Assembly (NCBI GenBank): GCA_009760855.2 | Contig: WPIO01000001.1 | Coordinates: 23,887,001-23,951,000 of the forward strand | Direction of reading: 5' to 3' | Source: Cristatella mucedo | Lineage: Eukaryota; Bryozoa; Phylactolaemata; Cristatellidae | DNA: 64,000 nt | Shown: in pieces, positions 32,615 through 44,745 of the stretch | Position numbering within the stretch: position 1 is the first letter of the stretch | How the letters are laid out: the number at the start of each line of letters is the position of its first letter | The notes under the pieces: generated by a model | The model's database searches: none | What the model was told of the DNA's origin: nothing | Seen by the model: only the letters and a program-made list of their open reading frames with translations | Made by a program: the position numbers and the translations under genes

Positions 32615-32980
32615 CTGGCTCGTCGACGGGCTCAGAGGCTTCAGCTGCATCGTCATCATCGATGTCATCAATTTCCGGCGGTGCTGCATCACCATCATCT
32701 GTTTCCACGTTGATACCGATCGGTTCGACTCGGCTGGGGCTGCTATGCCTTGACATGCTGCCAGCAGGTGACTGTGATCGTGGTCTGGTGCTATCATGTG
32801 TGCCATTTGCATCTGCAGCCCGAGCCTGCTCTGCATTAGCACCTGCTTCCGTCAGGTAATGTTGTGGAGACAGTAACGATGGTGAAGCAGCAGCAACTCT
32901 TCGCATGTCATCAGGCGGAATCTGTTCTAGCTCGGGTACACTTTGACCAACACTGACGACTTCCTGTAGACCTGTGATGT
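32615..32980 (-). CDS. candidate internal exon, acidic and Ser-rich, unidentified gene
   Basis: The best-supported unknown exon. The acceptor TGCTTGCGTTGCAG and the donor CCAG followed by GTAAGC enclose 366 nt open in one frame (2 + 121 codons + 1). It reads ITGLQEVVSVGQSVPELEQI, PPDDMRRVAAASPSLLSPQH, a Ser/Arg/Pro-rich disordered part, and then an acidic run PPEIDDIDDDDAAEASEPVD. That composition is typical of an intrinsically disordered linker in a large regulatory protein. No catalytic motif and no family recognised. Confidence 0.6.
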
Positions 32981-34304
32981 CTGCAACGCAAGCAGGCAGA
33001 AAGCGTGCCCTCGGAGGCTAGCTAGTAGTCATGCAACGATCCGCAAATAGCCCTGCAACAGCAGTGCCAGAGAAGCACTTTTGAGAAAAAGACTACCAGC
33101 AGATGAGCCCCTAAGCTCCAGGCTTCTGCTGGCGCATCCTCAGCCATGCCCCATCACGGTGTGAGCAATGCATTTCCACTTACCGCTAAGTTTCAACACG
33201 CAAGCAGCTGATACTAGTACTGCTGCTTGAGCCCAGCCGGGTAGCTATTTAAGCAGAAAATATTCCATTAGCATGCTAAATTTAGCTGCAGGCTAGGACT
33301 CTTAATGAGCTAATTTATAATTTGATATTTTTATGAGCCTGAACGCGATTAATTATCGTTTCTCATTAATGTGCCGAATGTCAAGGTAAGCATACCAGAT
33401 GCTGTCCGTCGGGATGACGCATTAACGGGCAGCACTGTGCCAGACAATGATTGAAGCCTGCCGGACATGCGTCGGCACTAACTTCCTGGTGGAGGGCGAA
33501 TGACGTCCATTGCTTTGCTGATTGCTGGCTCGTAGGCATGATTAAAAAAAAACGGCGACCTCACTTGCTCGGAGCTCAATCGTAACAAACCGGCCCCAAG
33601 CAGCATGTCCACCATTGCATTGACTAGCAAGCATGCTGCAGTAGCAATTGTTCTATGCTGAATGGTTTTTAGGAGCAAGATCAACGCTTCTCAGTATAAG
33701 CTGTTGCATTTGGAATTCGTGGCTGTGGGTAGAATTGGAATCTACGACAAAGAACAAATTGCTTGCCGTGATAGGTGTCGCCAGAAGCACCGATGATCAC
33801 GACAAGTCCCACAGCCTGCTAAAACTGATCAAAAACTGCATAGGCGGCAGTCATATGCATGGACATATGACCAGCAAAGGCAGGTACTTGGCCATTTGTG
33901 AGTATAAATAATGCAATTTCTGCTGCAGGGAAATGACTCTTCACATAATGATATGCTGGCAACGACGACAGCACCACAGCTGGCAACGATGACAGCATTC
34001 GTTCGATCTCCCACTGCACTGGTCTAAATTGTTTGGTCAAATACAATTCCCAATATCTTGTAACGTGCCTCCAACAACGGAGCCACGGCTAGTATGTAAC
34101 ATTAGGCGTCCCTGTGTGCTGCCCACGGTCTCCTTTCGAGTCTGTGCAAGCTTGCTTGCACAATATACGTTGGGGCATTGAAAATGGGACATCAGTGTTA
34201 TTCTATTCAAGTTTGAGTGCAACTTAACTAGTTTCCGTCGAGCCTGTGCTTGCTCTACTACTTGAAAGAAGTGAACACCGAAAAAAGTTCACGGCAGCGA
34301 TACA

Positions 34305-34415
34305 TAATAATAATAAGAATACATTTCTGCAGCACCGTCAGAGAACTTAACCTCTTTCTAGGCACTTTACATATGCTGTAAAGAAAACTAGGTCGAACGG
34401 TTAGAGAATTTGTAT
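34305..34415 (-). mobile_element. LINE-A 3' tail
   Basis: AATAATAATAA run, then GCACCGTCAGAGAACTTAAC and CTCTTTCTAGGCACTTTACA on the plus strand, complementary to the hairpin tail. 5' truncated. Confidence 0.85.
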
Positions 34416-34554
34416 TGCTGCTATCGGCGGTTCCCCATTACTCTATTCATGTCAGCAGTGATCCTTCTTTCCTGCTACCGGCATATTGAGGAGCCTATGA
34501 CTGGAAGCTTCAAAAATGATAACCAGTCGACTAAGCTGGCCACATACCCTGAGT

Positions 34555-34712
34555 GTTAGGCCAGTGAGGTGAGGTGCTCGCTCTGAACGACCCAGGTCGT
34601 GGGTTCGAGTCCGTCAGTGGGGCGATCCCGTATTGCGCACTGCAAGCGGCGGTGATGGCCGCTAAGGCTCTTTTGCTGATATAGTAATGAGGCCGTTAAA
34701 TTGGCTAAATAA
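34555..34712 (+). mobile_element. SINE-1
   Basis: GGTCGTGGGTTCGAGTCCGT B box, GCACTGCAAGCGGCGGTGAT and GGCCGTTAAATTGGCTAAAT near the end. The A-box region is altered (GAGGTGAGGTGCTCGC). Confidence 0.82.
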
Positions 34713-34965
34713 AAAAACTGTTTACTGCGAACCTCGGACCTGGATTCCTCAGCAAACCTCCAGTCGAGGCCAAGAGCTATCAGCTTCGGCGGGAACCTTC
34801 AGCTCTCGATACGCCTGCTAATCATCATCCCTGTCATGCTCCTGAAGCTCTCAATATGCTCCTTAAGCTCCTGCGGCCGTATGCCTTCGGGTCTCAGCCA
34901 GTAGCATCGCCATCAGTCGGCAACCGGTTTGCAAGAAATCCCTCAGCTTGGCAGTTTTATAATAA

Positions 34966-35010
34966 TAATAATACACTTGATAAAGCGCCCTCGGAAATGT
35001 GTCCCTTGAT
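34966..35010 (-). mobile_element. LINE-A tail, minimal
   Basis: Only the complement of the last 35 bases (AATAATAATAATACACTTGA then TAAAGCGCCCTCGG) before LINE-B sequence begins. Confidence 0.7.
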
Positions 35011-35049
35011 ATATAGTCATGGGTTAATTAGAAGGAGTCGAGTAAGAGG

Positions 35050-35865
35050 ACCAAGCCATCTCACGATCAAACGCTCACCGTGGATTGATTACTCGAAAAT
35101 ATCGCCCAGTCTCAACTCTTCTTTTTTGTCCAAGAATCTCGAAAAAACTGTAGCTAAGAAGCTGGAAGAACACGTTGACAAGAATGAATTATCAGAAAAA
35201 TTTCAGTCGGGATTCAAGCGATGCCGCTTCCTTGAAACAGCTCTTCTCGGTAAGACCAGCGGCATTCTGAACACCAACAAAGATGGTAACATTTATGCCT
35301 TAGTCCTACTCACTCTTAATCGGCTGCGTTAGACTTTGTTGATCACGATATCCTACTTGAGCGACTAAGAACAACTATAAGTCAAGCAGATATTTTAAGG
35401 CTCTTGCGATGTTTGAACCATACTAGTCCGGTCGTGTTCAGTCCGTGTCGTGCGATGTTACGTCTCATATAGCAGAGCAGACATCTATGGAGTTCTGCAA
35501 GGGTCCTTTCCTGCTCTCTTGCTGTTTTTCATTTATGCAAAGGTCTCAGAAAAGTGACTCAGGCCCACGGGACCGGCTATCACTTGTATGCTTACGACAC
35601 CGACGCTGTATTTGTAATTTAAACCATCGGCATCAGTTGCAGCGACTGACAAACTGAATGCCTCACTCAATGCAGAAATTCGATTCTCAATCTGGGCCAG
35701 GCTCTCTTTGTTTCAAGATTAGGTCTGCTGGCTATCGTATTTGTACCGAAAGCAGCCTAGACTTAGTGTGCTATAGAAACTCTCAAGCATCACGACCACT
35801 TAGTTCTTATGGCTCTGTGGTGTTACAGGTGGGGACAAATAAAATTACATTACCTATGTTGCACT
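35050..35865 (+). mobile_element. LINE-B copy, degenerate
   Basis: Encodes SLNSSFLSKNLEKTVAKKLE and NELSEKFQSGFKRCRFLETA, then DFVDHDILLERLRTT out of frame, a damaged YADD box (YAYDTDAVF near 35590) and the 3' region with ATTACATTACC at 35846-35855. Stops and frameshifts throughout. Confidence 0.82.
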
Positions 35866-36069
35866 AGTACAGTATATAATCCATCAAACATCAGGCTTTT
35901 ACTAAGTATCACTACTCTGTTGAAAAACAAATCAAACAGCACAGATTAGAGGTTGCACTACCAAGAAAGGGCATGCCACTAGTTCTGATCTTGACTCTAA
36001 ACTTCTGATCCAGGAGTCTCGCTAACGGCAGCTTTCAGTCCTAGCACTTCGACCGTGCTGCCAGCTTAC

Positions 36070-36164
36070 CAGAAAGAGGGTCCTCTTTCGCAGACCCTAC
36101 TTCCAGTGAGCAGCTAGTTAGCTGCACTGGATAGCTGCCCAAATGAGCCCCACCGGCTGGCAGT
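36070..36164 (-). CDS. candidate internal exon, unidentified
   Basis: Ends at a strong donor (CTTTCTG followed by GTAAGC). It is open in one frame reading LPAGGAHLGSYPVQLTSCSL then EVGSAKEDPLS. Two acceptors three bases apart (CCCAG, CAG) are possible. Outgoing phase 1 fits the exon at 32615-32980. The acceptor tract is weak, so this is tentative. Confidence 0.35.
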
Positions 36165-37264
36165 CTGCTGGGCATTTTAAAGAACAACTGGTTAAGGCTG
36201 CTAGCAGGGCGCTCACCAGCTACCAAGCAACAGTTCCCATTAGGCCAGAGCTGCCTATCATTCATGCATGCAGTGAAGGGATTAGCTCAGATGGTTGTGG
36301 GAATTACAAGCTGTATCTTTTTTGGACGTTGGCCTTTACCTCTGCTCACCTACCTCGAAGCCACAGCCATTTGATAGCATGCTAATGGCTAAGTCTGTCA
36401 TTAAAAAAATATCCGATTTTGTTGAATCTTTGGTAAGTTAACAATACGTATCGTTAACCATGAAATCAGACAAGGATATATGACAAATGTTACAATCTTT
36501 CACACACATCTTTGAAAGACCCAATATCTTCTTCGGATGACCAAATCTTTACTGATAGGTCAAAAGAGACGACCCTCTGTAGCAGGAATAGAAGTCTGCA
36601 TGAAGTGCAGCATCACAAAATGTGAAAGACCTACAGTTCTGACTTACGAAGCCTCGAGCAGCTTGACCAGAACGACAGCATCACTAAAAGTGTGAAGTAG
36701 TTAGTGCCTGCAGTAATGCATGCTGGTGCACACTTTTTTTAACTTTCATTCCAACCAACGCTTGCCCATATCCAGCATCATCCTTGAAATCGTAGTCGAT
36801 GGTGATGGCTATCACTTTCCCGAAGTCTCACTCGCACCACCTTCCCAACGGCCTTTGCACTTCGACAGATCCCTACGGGGTACAATTTGGCACTCTATAA
36901 AATCCTATTCCATGATTTCCCGATGACGTTCGTCTTTCTTGCCACCGATGCTTTCTTTTTTATCGGCGTTATTGGCAAGGAAATCGTAGTCTTAATCTGT
37001 TACTATCTCTTTTCAGCATGTTCGTTGTGCTATTTTGCTCCTAACGCTAATCGCTAAGAGCCCTCAGCTGCACCCATTTGCTACATTTATCTGCTTATTG
37101 AAGCACGATCTACCACTCCATCAGCCTGCCTCGGCTTTGGTGCATCGCTAGATATTGCCTGATACTGCTATCAAAAGCCATTTACAGCCTGACTGACTCT
37201 AAACCAAGTTTATAAATAAAGCAAGAATAAATTCAAGTCTCTGACTCTTGTTTATGTACAGTGA

Positions 37265-37400
37265 CAAGGATTAAAGATAGATCTCACTCTGGTTTCCCTA
37301 ATAAGTTTCTCCTCACAATTTATACTCTTGCTCTTCCCGATGACATTGCCAAGCACAGTCTAGGGCCTTCAATTTTATGCAGATGGCAAACAACTGCACC
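37265..37400 (+). mobile_element. LINE-A internal fragment (RT, YADD region)
   Basis: Encodes FLLTIYTLALPDDIAKHSLG followed by a frameshifted version of FHFYADGKQLHL. It precedes endonuclease sequence, so order is reversed relative to an intact element: this is a separate insertion or a rearranged piece. Confidence 0.65.
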
Positions 37401-37429
37401 TGCATTTTGGCCATTCTTCATTTCTGACC

Positions 37430-39705
37430 TCCTTTACTTTCTCTCCATGCTTTGCAATAAGAATCGCCACCACAGTCTAGGTGATTTCAATATTCATTTT
37501 GTTAGCCAGTCTGATCAGAATGTGCTCCAAACTGTATTTGCTGCCTGAGTCTTTCTGTTCCCGGCTCTCGCTCAAGCCCCCACACATATAAAAGGCCACA
37601 TATAACCTTGACCAAATTTTTTTGAGATTGTACCCTATCGACCCCTTTGTCACCCCTTTCTGCAAATCTGATTGTATGCAGATTTCATTCTCTCTGTAAT
37701 TTCAGTCTATATTTGTATCCAAAATTTCTTATGAGTCAACGAAACGTGGTCTCTTGATAATGATGCTGTCGACAGCAGACTTGCATCCTCTGCCCTTCAA
37801 CTTGACCCTCCTACTGACCAACCCTCATTGATGTAATGTTGCTACAGCATGACCCTAGGCAACGTTCCTGACAAGTTTGCACCTCTGAACTGTACAACAG
37901 GTCTGTCCCCATCGAGATCCTATATCGTTTTGGCTGACATAAAAAAGTAAGAAATACGGCTAGAGACTACCGCCAGAAAGTGGGGACTCACTGTCTAACG
38001 CTTGACGTGAGAGGATAATTGCAGGTCGTATCAATCCATTTTCTTTAGACTGTCCAAATTTTTGGGAGTAGTAATCGAATTTCAGATCACTAACTCAAAA
38101 GATTATTCCCATTATTGATTATCTTAGATGCTCACAAACAATCATCCTGCTCAGCGATCCCAATGGCGATTTAACCGAGCCTTTCTCCCATGGGTGTCTC
38201 TCATGAACTTTTTGAATTCGTCTCCCAGGCTAAAAATATCACGAGTCCTCAAGACCCCGTCCTAGCGGTTCTCTTTACGAGATCTAGAGGCCTGTTGGTG
38301 CCCACAGTAACAAATATGGTAAATGTGCCCCTAGTTAATGCTTAAGTCGCTTGCCCCATGAACAAGGTGCTTTCATGCCACTCATTAACAAGCCTGCCCT
38401 ACATCCCAAGAATTTCGCTAACTTCTGTTCAGTCTCTCATCTGCTAATCTTGCCCAAGACACTTGAATGATGTGGTGGCCCAGAAGCTAAACGACCACAG
38501 CAGTGCATCAGATCTTGCTCGCAAGTTCCAATTGGGATTTAGAGATAGCCTTTTGATAGAAACTGCACGGCTTCGGGTGTACTATAACCTTCCGAATAAT
38601 ACTGATCAGGCCTCTCTGCTGGCTCTCTTGGATCTCTCAGCAGAACTTGACAGAATGGACTACAAGATCCTCCTGGAGCACATCTCCACACCTAGGTACC
38701 AGTGGCACAGTGCTAAACTGGGTAAATTCCTACCTCACTAAGCGATGTCCGAGTGTTGATGTATTTGACTTCGGCCATCTTGGGAACCCTGAAAGTATGA
38801 GGTACCTTAGGATTCGGTCTAAGGCCCCCTCACTATATATACGGTCCCTCTGGCCAATGTAATCTCTAAAACACAATCACGGCTTTCATTTCAACGTTAA
38901 TGACACCCACCTCTACCTATTTTTAACCCATCTTAGCCTTGCTCTTCATCTGACTCACTTAATTCGCTTGCCGATGCATCGAAGACTTTTGCAAATGGAT
39001 GGTCATTAACTGCCTGAAGTGTAACACTGATAAGACCCACATTATATTTAAGCACAGCCTAGTATCATCCTCCAATTGCAAGACCTCAGCCTCAAGATTG
39101 GCTGATATGGCATTACTCCAGCGATGTCAGCTCACAATTTGGGCATGCTATTCCAAAACAACTTGTCATTGGATGATCACATTGCCTCCACTGTCAACTC
39201 GGTATTTTCACCTTAAGAAAATTGTCTTTCGCACAGTCGGTGCACGACTCTGCAAATTGGCTAGCCTGTCGTGAATGTGGCAACTGGTCAGCTTATTAAC
39301 TTCAAGTCCATGTCATTCACTTTTAGGTCTCTTTATTCTCTTGCTCCGACTTACCTATCCGAAATACTGCCTAGTCAGACTCAATTCGTTTATCTGCTCC
39401 TCTGAACAAACTCAAAAACTTGAGAGACTGTGCCTTCCGTTTGTATGCTCCCAAAGCCTATAACTCATTACTGACTGACATCATGACATTCCCCTGACTT
39501 GACAACATTTAAAAAAAGCCACCAGTTCCTCACAGCATTTGCTTGGCCTGTGCGACGTGTCCTTTGTATGCTTATGCATGCTGACACTGTGCATGTCATT
39601 AAGAAATTCACATGCTCCTTTTCAGCATAGATAATATACCTAGAAAAGAGACTTAGTTTTCTTAGGATACTAAACAACTGGATCATTATTTTTATTATAG
39701 TACAA
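37430..39705 (+). mobile_element. longest LINE-A copy, endonuclease end to 3' tail
   Basis: Starts with a HSLGDFNIHFVSQSDQN segment, the GDFN.H signature of an APE-type endonuclease. A broken linker follows (37700-38330). RT pieces come next: HASDLARKFQ-like QLGFRDSLLIETARLRVY, LLALLDLSAELDRMDYKILL, WSYLTKR, a degraded YADD segment (FNVNDTHLYLF near 38890) and MVINCLKCNTDKTHIIF. Then come the C-terminal LTYPKYC/AKAY remnants and a tail near 39640-39700 (AGAAAAGAGACTTAGTTTTC and AT-rich end). Dead copy but informative about domain order. Confidence 0.75.
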
Positions 39706-40546
39706 ATAATTATTATCAACAATTATTATTATGAAGATCATTATGGGTACTGCAAATAAACCAATGCGAAGCCAATATCCACCAAAAGTGATCAAGAGCA
39801 ACAATGATCACGACACGAACCAAAACATGAGAAAGGCAAGTTATTTATTCCATACAGATGTTTTACCTGAGCTTGTGTTTGCTATACTTTCAACTACCAC
39901 AGGACTGAGCAGGCACCCTATCTGACTTCAGCAATTTTCTGCCATTTTCCTTCGGCTTCGGAGGTCGGAAAATTCAATGAAGCACGGTGAGATTAAGAAC
40001 ATCGAGCAGGAAGATGGGAGCTCAAATTTGTTCATGGCGAAAAAATCGTTCGCAAAGCCAGTCCAACTACAGTGGAAATCGAGCAGACAATCAAAACTTC
40101 CGTTTCTGCAAGATCGGGCATGGAAGCCCAGTGAAAGCACCCTTCACAAGCCATGTGCCCATTGTACTCTAGGCTGCACTCACTTACCAGTGGCAGCCGT
40201 AAGTTACACGGTGGATTTACATTATAGAGCCCTTGCATATGCAGATGGACTGTGTCCATTAGCACTCTCCTATTGATTCAGAGAATACGTCAATGAAGAA
40301 TTAGTAATAGCTTAGTGCCGAGGGCATGTGAGGCTGTAGGAGCTCTTGAGATTATAAGGAGTACGGAGTAAGTTATAATCCTGCTTGGTGCAGATTATCA
40401 CTTCGTCCTTTCGCGCTAGGCGTGCAGTTGGTTAATAATAATAATTGTCTTGCTCGCTCAAACTGTGTAGGCAGAAGAGAGGCAGCTGGAGTGACCAACT
40501 GCCCTTTCTAGTGACAGTGGCTGTACATGGGGTTAACAGAGCCAAT

Positions 40547-40738
40547 GGGGAGGGAGAGAGTAAAAGAGAGAGAGAGTGAGAGGGAGAGGGGGAGCATAGG
40601 AGAAAGAGACAGGAAAGAGAGTGAAAGGAGTGAGGGAAAGAATAAGAAAGAGACACAGAGTGGGAGAGAGAGATATAGAGTGAGTGAGAGAGAGAGAGAG
40701 AGAGAGTGGCAAAGAGAGAGAGAGAGACAAAGTGTGAG
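40547..40738. repeat. impure (GA)n purine tract
   Basis: About 190 bases almost without pyrimidines on the plus strand, made of GA, GGA and GAAA units. Open frames on both strands (RERERE and SLSLSL repeats) are artefacts. Confidence 0.92.
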
Positions 40739-40841
40739 AGTGCACCGATATGGCCTCTAATAGAAGGCCCTAACAATCATGGCACGAGCATTCAGAATAA
40801 GCTTCCTGCTAAAAGCAACTCTCGCCAGAGCTCTAATGGCA

Positions 40842-41005
40842 AGAGCCGTAGTGGCTCACTAGGTAAGGCGGTTGCTTTTCACGACCTTGGCCAAGAGGTC
40901 GTGAGTTCGAATCCTGTGGTGGGCGATCCTTTATTGCCGCTGCAAGCGGTGGTGATAGCCGTCAAGGCTCTTCTCTAGCTATACAAAAAGAGGCTGCTAG
41001 TATTT
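40842..41005 (+). mobile_element. SINE-1, full length
   Basis: One of the best-preserved copies: AGTGGCTCACTAGGTAAGGC, CACGACCTTGGCCAAGAGGT, GTGAGTTCGAATCCTGTGGT and TACAAAAAGAGGCTGCTAGT, followed by a T-rich stretch that could act as a pol III terminator. Confidence 0.9.
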
Positions 41006-41794
41006 TTTCTTTTACATCTGAATAGTCTTGGTAAAGAGTCAGCAAGCATGACATATAATGCAAAGGTTAGGCTGGAAAACCAAATAATATGACGTCAGGA
41101 GGTATAAACAGACGACACCATGTCAGCACAGCTCTACAAGTTTAGCTAAGACAGTTCTCTGGAAAAGCAGTCTGGACAAAAGGTGCACTTGGTTTCGAGA
41201 GGCTGCAGTATTCTCACAATCTGCTAAAACGATTGTTCACAATCTACTTCAGGATTTGCATAATGGGTGGCAATCAAGAGATGGTGTCACAAAGAATTAT
41301 GTGCATTTCAACATGTCTATCGACCTTAAAGGATCAAAGAGCACCTAGAACTTGGTGATACTGAAGCTAGCAGTACAAGAAATGTGCACTGTGCATTAGC
41401 AGCCGGTTATGGCATGACGTTAATGCTGAGAATAGACACGGAGAGCCAATCAGGGAGGGCCACGGTGCTGCTAAAAGCAGCAAGCCACCTGGCGAGCTCT
41501 TTCAAGGTTGGCCGACAAAGAGTCTAGGGACTGCTTGACCTCCATTTGTGTACGCCTATACCAACCAGTATACCGATTCTGGCCGTTTGAGCGCAGTGTT
41601 AATATTGTGAGTAAGCCCTATGATGACAGAAAGCCCAATAAGAATGAGCAAGCCCAACGGTGCCGACGTGTTGCTGTTACTTATGCAATGACCTTTCATG
41701 GTCCAAGGTTAACAAATCATAATCAAAATGTACCAACAATCACCAGACGTGCAACTGCAAGCTATTGGATATATAATTCCTAAACCTTTGCCGA

Positions 41795-41960
41795 TGGGGC
41801 GCTTTCGATTGGTTAGCCGTCGACACGTGAATGCATGAGCATAGTGTCGCCGTGCTTGTGGCAGAAAGTGCCGGTGCTCTTAGTGAACCAATAGGATCTG
41901 TAGGGGAACGCATCGGATGCATCAGTATTGGTTCTCACAAATAGCGTCGTTTTTGATGAT
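41795..41960. promoter_or_regulatory. cluster of CCAAT-type boxes
   Basis: ATTGG near 41809 and 41928 and CCAAT near 41887, in a locally GC-richer stretch with CpGs, followed by GATGATGTAAGCGGAAATG. It could be a promoter, but no first exon was identified on either strand. Speculative. Confidence 0.2.
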
Positions 41961-42965
41961 GTAAGCGGAAATGCAGAAAGTATGCTTAGGGGTTTATCTA
42001 GTCAACTTCAACCTTTGAACAACATCAGCAGATGAGCAGTGACCAGCAAGAACGTCTTCCAACGATAGGCCAGTACCCTACATGGCCAATACAAACCGCT
42101 TAAGCTGCAGAACCGTCGGGGCACGACAGCAAGGCACCTCGGAAAGCCAGCCCTGACAGGTCCTCAAGCTCTTTTAGGCTGGCCACTGGGGTAGGCCCAG
42201 CCACGCGAAGTTTCAGGGAATCTTGGTTTCCACCCACCACTGAATGCCATGCAACGACAAAAACTTATGATGTACGCTTCTTGAAATTCTGTCACGTTGC
42301 AGACGTTGATGTTACTCAGGGTCGCTGGCGAGGGATACAAGCAAGCCTCGAGGGATAGACAGCCAAACGAAAAGCCCTTGCAAGCACTGCCTTGACTCCG
42401 ACATATTCCACCTCTGCTATTACTGTTCCTCTGCACTCTACTATTAGCCTAATCGACACCAGCCAAAATCCCATGCATAACTGCCGGTCTGTGAGTAAGC
42501 AACCAGACTCGGTCTTCCATATCTTTATAATTTCAATGTATCTCCAAATGCAATATTACAATCTGGAGAGATCAAGAGGGACAGTTGAAAGTATTCAAGC
42601 TTAACTTCTTCTAGAGAGTAGGTACTTTTCTGCACTAAGTCTTGAGCACCATATGCGGTTCGGGCTCAAAATGTCTTGCTCAAAATGTGTGGGTATACTT
42701 GAGCATTCCTTTGATGAAAAGAGGAGTGTCGGCATACTAAGCGCCACACATCCACCACAGATCTAATCTTCAGATTAACCTATGCATTGTAAAAATGTTA
42801 ATGATTGTTACCTCTAGACGAAAAACTTCACATAGCTTCCACGACCCCTAAACCTCTCTCGAATGACCTGCAGCTTTACAAATGTTAATGTATCATGAAT
42901 TGGCATACTTTGAAAGATGAGTTCATCGCTAAGGCATCCTGCTCAAGTAGCATAGCAGTTCGTTA

Positions 42966-44150
42966 GGCCACTGACCATACCTGCCTGGCCACAGTAAAAC
43001 ATCTTCCACAGGATCTCTGAGCATCATAGCCTTACAGAGGACGCTATGCTATGCTACGAAATCTGGTTGGTGAATCAGGAACACTGTTCTCTATAAATTG
43101 GAATCAAAAGTGCAGTTGTGTAACACTTATAGTGGAAATGGCAGTTGTATCGATGTTCAAATATGTAGTGAAGCTGGCTGGCTCGGGCCATTGACAACCA
43201 TAGTATGAAAACTACCATAACCTATGCCATGAAATTTGGCTGGTAAACATGGACATTGTCTACAATGTAGAATCATAACCTCAGTTCCACCCCACCTAAT
43301 GTAGAACTGGCAGCTGTTTCGCTGTTCGTAACTGTTCATCAGCCCGGGCCATTGATGGCCATTGTGTGAAAACGGGCATGTGCAATTGCGCGAAAGTTTG
43401 CAGATAAACCCAGAACACTGTTTTCTATAACGTTAAATCATCACTGTAGTTGTGCAATGCTTATCGTGAAAATATCAGCTGTGTCACAACTTGATTATGC
43501 AGGAGGCTGGCTGGCCCGGGCCAACCGAGGCCAAAGCATGAAAACTTGCAAGCGTAATCACATGAAATCAGATGGGTAAACCTGAAACACTATTTTCTAT
43601 CATTTGAAATGAAAGCTGCAGTTTCGTGAAGCTATTTATAGAAATGGCAGCTATATCACAGTTCTATTATTTAGGGCTGCTATCAGGGCTAAGCCACTGG
43701 TAACCACAGCATGAGAACTATGCCTGTGCAATCGCATGAATTCAGTTGGTTAACGTCCAACACTGTTTTGTATAAGCAGAAATCAAAATCGAAGTTTCGC
43801 GAAGCTTTTGTGGAAATGGGAGCTTTATTGCAGTTCAAATGTTTTGGGCTGTCATTTGGACTGGGCTATTTGAGGCCATAGCACGAGAACTTACAGCTAT
43901 GCTCGCATGAAAGTTGGTGGGTAAACTTGGTATACTATTTTCTTATAATTTAGAATCAAAACCGGTTTCAAAAAGCACATTTTGTGGAAATAGCAGCTGT
44001 ATCGCCGTTTGAATGTGTAAACATGCTAGCTGGATAGGACCAATTGGTGGGTAAACCCGTAACACTATTATGTATCATTTGGAATCAAAACGGCTATTTT
44101 CTGAAGTTTAATGTGGAAATGGCAGCTGTATCACAGTGCATTGCAGTTAT
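42966..44150. repeat. tandem repeat, about 172-bp unit, 7 diverged copies
   Basis: A recurrent anchor like ACACTGTTTTCTATAA occurs at 43081, 43253, 43415, 43587, 43760, 43932 and 44062, giving spacings of 172, 162, 172, 173, 172 and 130. Each unit also has a GTGGAAATGGCAGCTGTATC-like box and a GGGCCA...GCATGAAAAC-like box. The last unit has lost about 42 bp. Copies are well diverged, so this is an old satellite-like array. Open frames are short and not conserved between units. Confidence 0.88.
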
Positions 44151-44419
44151 TCGTTTGACCCAAAGGCATAAAGCAAGAAGGCAGCATCAGTGCAGGGTTA
44201 AGATTTTTAATAATATATGAACTCGCTTAAACTAGTTCTGCACATGCAACAGTGTAATGCTGTACACATTGTCGGCTGCACCGGCCGTCTGCAGGCAGAC
44301 CCCCCACATTGGCTCTTTCCCCATTGACCTGTGAGTAGGATACCATGTGTATCCTAGGCTTTTCGAGGCCTCTAGAAAATAGATTAAAAACTACAAAAGA
44401 GAAAAACATATCTCTTTCT

Positions 44420-44745
44420 TAGCTCTACGGGTTCCACAACTAAAGGACTTGCTTCCACAATTCTTACGCATGGATACTGTCGTTTATCCTACTACCGTTC
44501 TGACAACTCCTTTTTAGCATTACTTTGCTACTACTTGCATTCCATACATTTTAACTGTCTTCAGAATGCTGATACAGAGTATACTGCCTGCTCATTTTTT
44601 GTTGCATGCAATGAATGCTGTTGCCTGCGGATTGCACATCGATATTCACGTATGCTTTCAATGCTCTATTAAGAAAAGTAAACACAATACCTACTTAGAC
44701 GTTAAGGTTGTACGTGGCTACAGACAGAGATACAGTTGTGACATA
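44420..44745 (+). mobile_element. LINE-B 3' fragment, diverged
   Basis: GGACTTGCTTCCACAATTCT and TACGCATGGATACTG match the end of ORF2. Then a shortened 3' UTR ends in GTGGCTACAGACAGAGATAC. No ATTAC array remains. Confidence 0.7.

Noticed and set aside
4107-41005. tRNA genes at the B-box matches (GGTTCGAATCC)
   Set aside because: No acceptor stem or cloverleaf; repeated head-body-tail structure shows they are SINEs.
42966-44150. CRISPR-like or coding repeat
   Set aside because: Units are about 172 bp, contiguous and diverged, with no spacer and no conserved reading frame; eukaryotic context.
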